A stretch of DNA of 64,000 nt, from the NCBI RefSeq assembly GCF_004027225.2, contig NC_046358.1, positions 8,153,284 to 8,217,283 of the forward strand, given 5' to 3'. Shown here in pieces: positions 40,701 to 49,200 of the stretch (position 1 is its first letter; every line of letters starts with the position of its first letter). Source of the stretch: Strigops habroptila (lineage: Eukaryota; Chordata; Aves; Psittaciformes; Psittacidae). A program made the translations under genes and the position numbers. The notes under the pieces were generated by a model. That model saw only the letters and a program-made list of their open reading frames with translations, searched no databases and was not told where the DNA came from.

Positions 40701-42342
40701 GGGCCCAAGCTTCATGGATCAGGTCTCTTGGAGCCACCTTTGTGGATTGTGGTGATCCCAAAGTGCCAGGGAGGCACCGCAGATTGAACAAAGTACTCAG
40801 GTATGTGGATGTGCCCTGTCATAACCAGATTTGAGAGGTTTGGCTTGTTCTTCTGAACCTGCCATGTTCTCTGGAGCATACAGAGTTGAGTTTAGGGCCT
40901 GTTTTCTCATCTTTGGGTTTTCCATTCAACTAATCAGCAGAAAGGGTTGGCTATTCCTTAAACTGTAAGCACACCATTTGTTGCTCAGCAACTTATGTCA
41001 ACTAGAAACAGAACAACAGAAAGTTCCTAATTATTACTAAATGGCCTCAAACTAGAGAGAACAAGGTCAAAAAATCTTTTTCAGCAGTTCTGGTCCTCTC
41101 ATTTCCTAGAGGAAAGATTTCATATAATTTGTCTGAAATCTCCTGGAAAACCATCAGGTTTTTGTAGAGGCCAGAAGAAGGATTAATCCAGGAAATCAGG
41201 TGTTGAAAATCCACTTCTAGATTGTTCCACATCTTTGGGTTGTCCCAACCCTTTGTGGTTGTAAGTGTCCCAGTTTCACAGCTATTACTACCTAGACTGG
41301 CAGTAAATTTAGCAAGACGTATGTAGGAGAAAGCCTATTCAAACCCATCCTTTTAAAAGTTTTGTTAAAACAGGGTTCATTTCCCATTTAACAAGGATAG
41401 AAAACAGCACTAGGACTTTAACATGAAGCAAGACTGCATAAGTGATCAAAACAATAAAGGGGACAGTGTTTCACAGAGGGAGCTGTGGGTTACTGAGCTA
41501 ATCAGACTGGCAGAGTCTGAACCCTATCTGTTCTCACTCAGGCTCCACCCAGCAGGAAAGTCTCTTCTACAGTTTTATTGTGAAATTCTCCTTTGCGGTA
41601 CCTTCGTAACAGGAGTTTGCTGTTCCCCAGCAGGATTCAGACACATAGTTCCTTCTTCTAGCTGAGAGGTTTGACTGATCACCTCCTGCAACAAGAAGGG
41701 ACAACATTACCCCTGGAAAAAACATCCTGCTTCATCAGGAACTGAGAACTGCAGAACAGCAGTGAAGAGGAGCCGATAGTCCGTGCTGGCAGTAGAGCCT
41801 GTGCAGGTGATTCTTGCTGTGCCAGGTGCTGATGTGCCTGCTCAGTGCTTGCCCCAGTAAGCCTGGGCAGAGGCGTAGCAGCCAGGTAAGGTCCACCCTT
41901 TGCATGACACATGGGGAGGGAAGGCTCCTGGCCCTGAATGTTAAAGGAACAGTCTCCCATAAACACACCATGTTGTTCATCTTTTATCTTGAAGTGCATT
42001 TCTATTTAATATGTATTCTAAGGTTGCATACATCACATCTCTAAAATTAAAAAAACCTCTAATACACAAAATGCTCCCTTAGTAAATAAACTCTTACTGC
42101 CAAGTAGTTTTCATTTCCTTCCCATGGTTTGCTGTGATTTTTTAAATTTTGATAATGAGTTCCTGAAGCACTGACTTTCTCCATCCTGTGCAGTTATTTG
42201 TAGTCAATGGTAAGTCAAAAATGTAGTCCCATCTTTCCACTATGTACAGCATAAACAGCTGAGATCCCAGCTGCTTTTCTTTGCTCTGCACCCTTCTTAC
42301 CTGAGACAAAATGCCATCTTGCTCCACTGTGGTCATTGTCAT
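25552..42342 (-). CDS. PLA2G4E: Gene A: cytosolic phospholipase A2 epsilon-like, complete, 20 coding exons
   Basis: The gene is predicted to encode a calcium-recruited cytosolic phospholipase A2 / N-acyltransferase acting on membrane glycerophospholipids. Exons (listed high to low): 42301-42342, 39140-39212, 38030-38166, 37534-37665, 36054-36094, 35300-35342, 34452-34524, 34086-34255, 33865-33945, 33110-33147, 32301-32436, 31513-31649, 30852-31074, 30038-30152, 29555-29692, 28337-28444, 27462-27653, 26858-27024, 26295-26481, 25552-25760. All junctions are GT-AG, all phases join, and no internal stop or frameshift was found; total 2442 nt, 813 residues, slightly shorter than human PLA2G4E (about 870 from memory). 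A C2 domain spans residues about 20-145. The lipase domain starts near 310, with Gly332-Gly-Gly-Met-Arg336, nucleophile Ser364 in GLSGTTW, and Asp648 in VDTGFFIN. Epsilon is preferred over delta or zeta from [17 protein letters not shown] and NILNNKD. The first exon is the least certain part. Confidence 0.9.
26295..26481 (-). CDS. PLA2G4E: Gene A exon 19 ([16 protein letters not shown])
   Basis: This 187-nt exon encodes [19 protein letters not shown] through [15 protein letters not shown]. It is closest to the corresponding human epsilon segment as recalled (N-L-K-E-C-Y-L and F-F-P-L-I-N-D-T-F). Confidence 0.96.
26858..27024 (-). CDS. PLA2G4E: Gene A exon 18: catalytic Asp
   Basis: This exon encodes [18 protein letters not shown] and [20 protein letters not shown]. 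Asp648 in VDTG corresponds to the dyad aspartate (Asp549 of cPLA2-alpha). The exon is 167 nt in both paralogues. Confidence 0.96.
27462..27653 (-). CDS. PLA2G4E: Gene A exon 17 ([13 protein letters not shown])
   Basis: This 192-nt exon starts with an acidic EEE and encodes a proline-rich segment ending [20 protein letters not shown]. The family counterpart is H-N-F-L-x-G-L-Q-L-H. A palindrome lies about 100 bp upstream in the intron. Confidence 0.95.
27751..27772. repeat. Perfect 22-bp palindrome in gene A intron
   Basis: TAGGCCATTTATAAATGGCC followed by TA reads the same on both strands. It lies between exons 17 and 16 of gene A, next to an AT-rich stretch. Confidence 0.95.
28337..28444 (-). 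CDS. PLA2G4E: Gene A exon 16 (MWSSLFSFN)
   Basis: This 108-nt exon encodes [20 protein letters not shown] and then [16 protein letters not shown], matching the L-W-S-S-I-F-S-L-N-L block of PLA2G4E. Confidence 0.96.
   Translation of the reverse strand, partial: ACGVVYSHLMCYISGICPIHQKISGTDGPRTKSTT
29555..29692 (-). CDS. PLA2G4E: Gene A exon 15 ([10 protein letters not shown]...FGSEFFMG)
   Basis: This exon encodes [20 protein letters not shown] and [20 protein letters not shown], the most conserved stretch of the family's lipase domain. It is 138 nt, the same as in gene B. Confidence 0.97.
30038..30152 (-). CDS. PLA2G4E: Gene A exon 14 ([14 protein letters not shown])
   Basis: This 115-nt exon starts [20 protein letters not shown] and continues [18 protein letters not shown]. 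The GQNPLPIY block is near-invariant in the family. Splice signals are CACAG and GTAATT. Confidence 0.96.
30569..30592 (+). repeat. Poly(A) tract of 24 in gene A intron
   Basis: There are 24 consecutive A between exons 13 and 14 of gene A, with AATAAA at 30550-30555 upstream of it. Confidence 0.95.
30852..31074 (-). CDS. PLA2G4E: Gene A exon 13: lipase domain after nucleophile
   Basis: This is the longest coding exon, 223 nt, beginning (W)[17 protein letters not shown] and containing [15 protein letters not shown], both family signatures downstream of the nucleophile elbow. The donor at 30851 is GTACAG. Confidence 0.96.
31513..31649 (-). CDS. PLA2G4E: Gene A exon 12: catalytic Arg and Ser
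   Basis: This exon encodes [20 protein letters not shown] and ends at GLSGTT, with Trp split across the junction. Arg336 corresponds to Arg200 of cPLA2-alpha and Ser364 to the nucleophile Ser228. The residue after the second glycine of the elbow is Thr, as opposed to Ser in cPLA2-alpha. Confidence 0.97.
32301..32436 (-). CDS. PLA2G4E: Gene A exon 11: start of lipase domain
   Basis: This exon encodes [17 protein letters not shown] and then [20 protein letters not shown]. The acceptor CTCCAG at 32437 was chosen because an alternative 5 bp inside would create a stop at the junction. The donor GTCTGT is weak for this gene. Confidence 0.88.
33110..33147 (-). CDS. PLA2G4E: Gene A exon 10: 38-nt microexon
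   Basis: This exon encodes [12 protein letters not shown], aligning with the F-D-L-x-V-x-A element before the lipase domain. It is flanked by CCAG and GTAAGA; gene B has the same 38-nt size. It ends with two bases of a codon that reads Cys when joined to exon 11. Confidence 0.83.
33865..33945 (-). CDS. PLA2G4E: Gene A exon 9: linker ([12 protein letters not shown])
   Basis: This 27-codon exon is phase 0 at both ends and starts [20 protein letters not shown]. Gene B has the same exon with two extra codons. The acceptor follows a T-rich tract (TTTTTTCAG). Confidence 0.88.
34086..34255 (-). CDS. PLA2G4E: Gene A exon 8: C2-catalytic linker
   Basis: This exon encodes a segment containing [16 protein letters not shown] and [16 protein letters not shown], matching the G-S-(Y/F)-E-(G/N/D)-T-Q signature that precedes the lipase domain in the delta/epsilon group. 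The donor is a consensus GTATGT. It is one codon longer than the gene B exon. Confidence 0.92.
34452..34524 (-). CDS. PLA2G4E: Gene A exon 7: basic linker
   Basis: This exon encodes [20 protein letters not shown] and then KSVS. The lysine-rich insert makes the exon 15 nt (5 codons) longer than its gene B counterpart. The acceptor is TTACAG and the donor GTGAGC. Confidence 0.88.
35300..35342 (-). CDS. PLA2G4E: Gene A exon 6: linker (TNGVLV)
   Basis: This 43-nt exon encodes [14 protein letters not shown]. The TNGVLV stretch is shared with mammalian PLA2G4E as recalled, and with gene B (exon 61837-61879). Confidence 0.9.
36054..36094 (-). CDS. PLA2G4E: Gene A exon 5: end of C2 domain
   Basis: This 41-nt exon encodes [13 protein letters not shown], the family's E-E-L-E-V-E-F strand with some drift. 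The donor is GTGAGT. Size and phase are identical to the gene B exon at 62975-63015. Confidence 0.82.
37534..37665 (-). CDS. PLA2G4E: Gene A exon 4: C2 domain, calcium loop 3
   Basis: This 44-codon exon is phase 0 at both ends. It includes [18 protein letters not shown], where YDKD and QDD match the acidic third calcium-binding loop of cPLA2 C2 domains. With exons 2 and 3 it retains the expected acidic ligands, so calcium-dependent membrane docking is likely preserved. Confidence 0.95.
38030..38166 (-). CDS. PLA2G4E: Gene A exon 3: C2 domain core
   Basis: This exon encodes [15 protein letters not shown] followed by [20 protein letters not shown]. It carries the second calcium-loop Asp (TDCYV) and the conserved PVWNE turn. 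The acceptor CGCAG|TA was chosen over a nearer CCAG because only it restores the ADVLSQTD reading across the junction with exon 2. Confidence 0.95.
38564..39175 (+). other. 203-codon open frame antisense to gene A
   Basis: This is the longest open frame in the window. It runs on the plus strand through the intron between gene A exons 2 and 3 and ends inside exon 2. Composition is Arg/Cys/Ser/Thr-rich with no domain I can name. A chance open frame is the simplest reading. Confidence 0.2.
39140..39212 (-). CDS. PLA2G4E: Gene A exon 2: C2 domain, first strand
   Basis: This exon encodes a segment with [17 protein letters not shown], the first beta-strand of a type-II C2 domain and the start of calcium-binding loop 1 (Asp in QAD). 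It is 73 nt long, with acceptor CTGCAG at 39213 and donor GTAAGT. The split Leu codon is completed by exon 3. The last bases of a 203-codon plus-strand open frame overlap it antisense. Confidence 0.88.
42301..42342 (-). CDS. PLA2G4E: Gene A exon 1 (start codon)
   Basis: This exon encodes [14 protein letters not shown] and ends in a strong donor (CAG|GTAAGA) in phase 0, which is what exon 2 needs. The first ATG at 42342 has a weak context (T at -3); the second in-frame ATG at 42336 has A at -3 and may be used instead. The frame stays open upstream to a stop near 42442 with no other ATG. The exon was chosen from its donor, phase and the TATA box about 100 bp upstream; protein similarity to family N-termini is not evident. 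Confidence 0.5.
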
Positions 42343-42437
42343 GTACACGTCCAGTGTTATCTCTGACAATGCAATTTCACATCTCCCAGCTTCCACAGAT
42401 GCTAATAGTTCAAGCGTCTCACATGCAGGTGAGCAAC

Positions 42438-42456
42438 TATTTTATAAACTGACTCA
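42438..42456 (-). promoter_or_regulatory. Gene A core promoter: TATA box with adjacent AP-1 site
   Basis: On the minus strand, TATAAAATA lies at 42446-42438, preceded three bases upstream by TGAGTCA (42456-42450), a perfect AP-1 consensus. The TATA spacing predicts transcription starting near 42,408-42,414 and a 5' leader of about 70 nt before the ATG at 42342. This rests on consensus matching and position only. Confidence 0.5.
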
Positions 42457-45400
42457 GAGCCCCACCTCTGCCTGATTTCTTAAACCCAGTTATTCCCCTC
42501 CCATTTTCTTATGCTAGGAAGCTGAACTTTGTGGTCAAGTAAGTAGGAATACCTTTGCGTGTAGAGCAGGAGGAAGTATGCAGTTTGAGTCATTTGCCCA
42601 ATACTGGCCAATAGCAAGTGTATAACTAAAGGTAAGAAAAGGATTCCATTTTTATCTGAACTTTCCACTTACTGAGACCTCAAAGACTACAGAAATACAC
42701 ACTTTGCAATAAAACACAGCAACAGTACATTAATTGGATGTAGATTATCCATGACAGTAAGCAGATAGGATAAAACAGCTAAAGAAAAAAAGAAAGGGGA
42801 CAACATTATTGCTCTCACACTAAACTGGTTCTTGCAAAAGCCAGTTTAAGGCTTTCTGTACCACACGTCCCTACAATCCCAAGTCTACACGTGTAGAGCA
42901 GACACACACATATGATGGTTTATATGTACTCAGCCTTGGTCCAGCAGGGCTGGGTCTCTCCTCAAGTCATATTCTTTCCCCCTTCTTTCCTATGACTTAT
43001 TATTATTTTTGTTTAGATGAAGAGTCCTGAAGCAAAGACTTTCCTTAGCTTAGCTCCACCCCCCATTAATGCTTCTGCACCACTTGCCAGCTCAGACTCT
43101 GGCTGTAATCTAGCTGCATTTAAGAGCCCATGTCTGACCCAATGAACTCTGCCAGCCAGAGGCAAAACTCAGCACCGACTGCGCTCTGTCCTTTTCACCC
43201 CTGTGAAGCTGGTGCAGGGCACTTGTGCCTGCCCTGTGAGCACCAAGATGCCTCCTATACCATTGAAACCAGCACAGCTCCCAGCTCACTGGAACGGGAT
43301 TAAAAAGGACTGCCAAACATTGTTGTATATTTCGCAGGCCATAACAGATCAAAATCTCTAAGGGAAAGGAATCCTTTGGCTTCCCTGCTCTCCCAGTAGG
43401 TTGTCTATGAGCAAAATGTTACCCATTCCCTGAGCATTCTTGAACTTACTGGTTAAATGTTGCTACCAGCCAGCACAGCCCCCCTTTGCACATTCCCATG
43501 CAAAATAGTGTCAACAGTCATCACAGTCAACTTGGTAGAATAAGTTTTTGCCATAGGCTATGTTACTTCACAACGCCATGAAGGATTGTGTCTGCATACA
43601 TGGCATGGTTCCTCCATGTGCCAGCTGCAATTATGTAGCTTAATGAAATGCATTTATCATTAGGTCACAGAGAACTCTTGGCAACTTCAGCGTCTTTCAG
43701 TCATAGTTACAGGCAATGCTTTATTACGACATCTCCTTGGAGCGCTAATCTATAAACCAGACTGTCCACCAGGACTGGAGCCTGAGACTGCTGCTCCCAC
43801 AGTGCCGGTGGCCAAAAAGCTCTCGTTTTCATGAATAACATTGGCAATCTACATCAGAGACAGCCCTGTGGCAGGAAGGAACTGTGGCTCGCTTTGTACC
43901 CTTGCAATCTATCTCAGATATTCCTTTATCCACGGTGCTCACAGCAAATATTTTCTATGCTCTTATGATCTTTGCAGAGATAAGAACAGTTTTGTTTTCC
44001 TGGAACAAGGAACAGACTGTGAACCTGGAGCATATTACTGAAATAGCTGAATATGTGGGGCAAGGCAGAATTACCATTTCGCAAACAAGCCTTTATTGTC
44101 CAGTATTGTATACAGAAAATATCTGCATGTAAATAACATTTCTTCAGAGCCGGAGGTGGTACGAGTTTATGGCCACGAACTCTGTTTACGTTTTCACACC
44201 AGGGATTTCAGGTTCAAATGGAGGCAATTCCCAGGTTTATATGCAGAGCACATAGCACCATATTTCTGATTATGACTAGTGAAACTACCATAGAACAAAA
44301 AAATCCCAGCAAAAGCTCGTATTTGTTCAAAACCTAAAGAGTCTCAAATGCTAATATTTATGCCCTGATCTTTAGGCTTGCAATATTAGGCTATAGTTAC
44401 ACAAAAAAGTAAGGTTTGGTCTGATATCGTAAATGTCAAAAGTGTTGGCAAAAGCCATTGTGAACCAATTTGTAGAGATAATTTGTCATTGTTTCTTGCC
44501 AAAATGAAAATCCTCAGAGTGTCATTTTGCACCAAGCCAAACATGTTACTTGACTGTAAATGAAACCTGTTATTTTCAGGTTGGGTTCTCTGGGCTGACG
44601 AGGTAGGTGGTCTATTAAAAAGAAGCTATGTTTCAAAAAAACTGACGTTTCATAGAACATTAACATGAAATGTTTCAACTTACCCAAGCATTTTCCCTGG
44701 TTTATTTTAGTCCTGGATTATGACATCTAGCAGATAGGGTTTTTTTCACTGAATAGACTCTCAGTTCAAAATTTTACCAGTTGTCTTTAGGACACAAAAC
44801 TTCTTCTTAATAAAAAAGTGTATTTTTGATTTGAACTGCTCCTGGAATGCAAAGGTTGTTACGGACTTATAATTTTTACAGGTCACCCCCAGCACTTTCA
44901 ACAGTTCAGAAAAGACATGTTCCATAAAAGGGAAAACGAAGAAAGTTTAAAAATGCAAACCCACAGCAAATGTTAATGGTTTTCTGCTAGATCCCATGGA
45001 GCATCTGTCCAGACTGCTCTAAGATGGTCTTATTGTTTCAGACTACTCACTCCTGCTTATCTGCACAGTTTGAACAGGCAGGACTGAAAAATAAGCATTT
45101 CTGTTGGCAGGTATATGTCCTAAACTGTTAAAACAAATTACATTGAGTAAAACAACAAAGTTTTCATTGTCTACTGGAAGTACGACATTTTCATTTCCAG
45201 CACTTTTTCATTTTAATTTAAGAAAGGAAGTTTAATATGAGAAGTAACTCAACTGGGAACGAAAACTCCAGCATGTTTTATTTTGAAAGTTTCAAAATAA
45301 ACTGTTGACTTTTTTATATACTGGCTCAACACAATACAATCAATCAAACCTGTGATATAAATTCACAGGAAATTTTGATGTGCCCAAATTACACCTTTGC

Positions 45401-46081
45401 CTTCAAAAAAAACTTACACCACTTCCTCCTAAGTAGCTCCTTCCCATCTATATATAGCCTAAGAGAGTCCAGGAGGTGAAGGTGATTCATGGGGCTGGCT
45501 GTGTGCACATACTTGTCCCTCTTACATTTCCAACCTCTGCAGCTGCTTTTTAGGACACTTGCAAAACAGAGTTGACCCAGGGATCCAATGCCATCTTCCA
45601 GTCATGCCTCAGGTTTTCTTCATTTTCCAGGGTTGGATGTACCTTGTGTTCCAAAAAGAAGAACCGTGGGGAGCAGAAGTTTATACCCCCTTCTTACAGC
45701 CTGTAGGTGTGTTGGCTGGGTTGTACTACTGTACCACTCTGGTGCTAAAAATTATTTTCCTATATATCATACAATATAATAAGTTAGTCACAATAAGTAA
45801 CACTATTTAAAAAAAATCTAACAAGGATTTTAAGTAAAGAGTGATCTACAGACAACCTTAGTTTAGGGAACAAAGCATATGTAAAAATGTCCCAGGCAAT
45901 GTCTTTGCCTTTAGAGGCCACTTCATGGGAATGGAAGAAAAAAACCCCAACAAACCACTGAGCCACCTGGGGTAGTTTCTTTCTGTAGTGCAGAATGGCC
46001 GCTGTTCAAAACCGTATGTCCCTTCTGTGTCCTAGAGCATGAAAAACTCATCTGAGAAGATAGGGGCAGCTGGAGGGGCGG
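42457..46081. other. Intergenic spacer between genes A and B
   Basis: About 3.6 kb separates the gene A promoter from the gene B stop codon. Its right part should hold the gene B 3' UTR, and the left part upstream control sequence of gene A. No other gene was recognised. Confidence 0.6.
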
Positions 46082-46287
46082 TTAGCACATGTTTTGCCTT
46101 CTTTCCATTGCTATCTGCAAGGCCTGCTTAATCATCTGTGAGTTGTTCAGGATGTTGTATTCACTGAGATTCAGCAGCCGGCGATAATTCTCATCGGTGT
46201 ACCTGACCGAGAACATGCAGTAGGGAGAAAAACGACTGCTCAAGTCAAGTTGTCCTTCCTCCATCTCTGAGCAACAGCGCTTGACGC
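46082..46287 (-). CDS. PLA2G4E: Gene B last exon: C-terminus and stop
   Basis: This exon encodes [20 protein letters not shown] and ends [13 protein letters not shown] followed by TAA at 46082-46084. The terminal basic cluster of gene A (RKRQKKK) is reduced to one Arg pair. A candidate AATAAA lies about 800 nt downstream (45282-45277). Confidence 0.96.
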
Positions 46288-49200
46288 CTGCAGGGAAAGA
46301 GAAGTTGCTGCTGTGACATGGTGTTTATCTCAGTCAATGAGAAGTTGCCCACAGCAGCCCAAAGAGGGGCGCTTTTCTATGGAAGGAAGTTTATAGGGTT
46401 TAAATGTGCAAATAATGCAGGTCATGTATCCCCACCCCCTGTCAAGAGAACATTGTGTGCTTGACGTGATGAGTGAAGAAGGAAGTGAGGGATGGCATCG
46501 TAATGGTCATCTACAGCTTACTCAAACATGTGCCTCATTAAACCCATGGATCACTCAAGGATAGCAGCCTGAAAGGGTACTCCAATAGCCAGTGCACTGC
46601 AGATTTTGTCCTGAGCAGCTGGGACCTCTATGTTCCCTGACTGAGGGAGGCGAGTTGCTAGTAACAGAATAGAATTTGTGAGACAGAAGTAAGAAACATC
46701 CAGAAACTTAGTTCCTGCAATTCTGAATGCAGTCCCAGGGGGCTGCCACCAGGATCCATCTCTGCCTTTCCATTTCCTGTGTCTCCCAAATTCCTCAAAA
46801 GCAGAACTTTAGACTTTACCTCCCTGCTGCCAAGGAGAAAAGCAAATGCATCCTAGTAACTGACAGCAAAGGAGAGGAATGCAAAGCAGGTGGCCTGGCA
46901 CAAAAAGAATGGCAGGCCCCGAATACACTGATCTTGACACTGGAGAAGTCCAGTCTGAAAGCCAGGTTCTTGCTCCCCCACCATTCGTACATGACACTAT
47001 GCCTCCTCAAGTGTAGAATGAAACCCCTGGATAACAGACAATATATGTAGGGAAAAATAATCTGAGAGCTGAGTCTGTCCTTGTAGAGCCACACAGATGA
47101 CAGTGAACACAGCAGCATTGGCAGGGATGGGGAAAAGAAGTTTAACTACTTAAAGTGCTCTCCCATGAGCCCAGCCACCATAGTCCGCCAGCAGCAGAGA
47201 AAAAGGCTCTGTCTGAGTCAGGAAAGCAGGTAGTGGTGTCTTTTGTTTAATGCTTTGCCACTACTTGTAACTTACCAGGTGCTTTGTACTCCTGGAAGGT
47301 ATCATTCACAAGGGGAAGAAAAATCACAATCGGACATCCTGGCAAATCTGAATCTTGGAAGATGTAGCACTCCTTCAGATTTTTCTTGTCTTCATCAGTC
47401 AAAGAAATTTTGGGAAATGGGATTTTCTGCTCTGAATAGTATTTGTACGCCTTATCTAGAGACTGGAGTATCACAGAAATGGTCAGCACTAGAATTCAAT
47501 TTGGTTGTCTTAAAGCCCTCAACTTGTTATCTAGTATTAAGGTTTAGTGACTCAGATCCATAGGATGATTTCCTTCCAATCAAGGGTTACTCTACATACA
47601 ATTACCACAGATAGTAACCAGAATGCTAATCACAAGCTGTAAACACAATTTAAATTAGAGAAATCATCTAAGACACTGCTTTTTAAAAAATGGGAACAAT
47701 TTGCAGAAGTTTAGTGTAAAGCATGTAATTTTAGTAAAGGAATGAACCGGTGCTTAAATATATTGCATTGAATTAATTAGAAAACTACAGCTAGAAAATG
47801 TTGAAGGTACCTTATTATGTGCTTGGAAGCCAGGAGATAAGAAAGTTAAACTTGAATGTGCAACCATGTCTCTACCTGTGCAGGCATTAACAATGTTAAT
47901 TGAGATTGATATTTTATTGAGAAAGTCTGAAACACTAGGCTACACTGTACCTTCTTCCTGAAATGTTTAATACAATATCATGTCCTACTATGTACTGTGT
48001 TATTCACTCCGCACTATCTCGTAGTGGACACTATAAAATAGGAAAGAGTTTCTACTAAAGCACTTAAAATTGCAGCATCCTTTCTTCTTCAGATTAATCT
48101 AGACAATGTATGAGGCTGAAATGAAGAGTCAGGATGAATCACTTCTTCATCCTTATTCATATTCCTATGCATGGTCTGGAAACCTGTTTGATTCAGCATA
48201 AAACAGAAAAGGCTCTTCTCATTATTCTGGAAGAGACCATGCTGATATTGTCTTGAATAATGAACATTCAACATGTTCATAAACCAGCAAGAGAGACTGC
48301 AGGAATGGGAGGAAGAAATAGGAACAGCATTAATCACTACAGCAAAAAAGGTAGGGTAGTGCAGTAGTTAAAAACTGAACAGCCAAAATAGCTAGCAGTT
48401 CTAGGCACTACAGGCTAGACACTCACAAGCAAAAGGAGAAACAAGACAGGGTAATAACAAGATCCTCCTCACCGATGTATGTGATCCAGTAGTATAACTT
48501 AAATATATGATGACATCCACTTCCCTCTGTGGCCTTAAAAGTGGTGGACTGCTAGTATTGATGAAAAATCCAGCATCTATCATGCCCAGGTGATCAGAGT
48601 TTTCCATCAGCTGATTGGGACATGAGTCTAGCACGGTGTCTAAAAGGAAAATTTTTCTCGGAATAAGAAATGATTTGCAGGTATTTTGACTGGAAAACGA
48701 AATGCAAGGTGGAACTGACCATCCCAGAGGCCTGTTTAGTTTAATTGCCATACTATCGCATTGTCGAATAGACATGGGAAGGACTGCAAAATGCCACCTA
48801 AATTCCTGTTCTGAAAAATCCTCTATGTTAAGTTTCCAGGCAAGAAATTCCAGTAATTTGTCATATTCATTAGGGCCAGTAAACTATTTCTAATACAAAA
48901 CTTAAACGTGCCTTTCTTCATTTCAATCATTGTTTCATCTTTTATCCATTACTGACTTGTAGAACACAATATCCCCATCCCTTTTTACTTTTGGATTTAT
49001 ACCTCTCTCTCTTCTTTGGACTATGAAGCCCCATTCCTTTCCACCTTTCTCTCGTAGTTTGCATTTTCTGGGATATTCCAGTTGCAACTGAATTTAGAAG
49101 CACAGTCTTGCCAAAGTAAGCTTTTGTCCATGTTCACTCTGCTATTTGCTACTTTAAATTAGGTTCTGTCAGCTACAAGCCTACCCTCTTAGTCTGGACC

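Noticed and set aside
41047-41232. 61-codon minus-strand frame with somewhat coding-like composition between gene A exons 1 and 2
   Set aside because: No family match and no clear splice pair; inclusion would break the in-frame junction of exons 1 and 2.
41679-41999. 106-codon minus-strand frame considered as an alternative gene A first exon
   Set aside because: It ends in a stop next to a poor donor, and the 42301 donor gives the right phase with a TATA box upstream.
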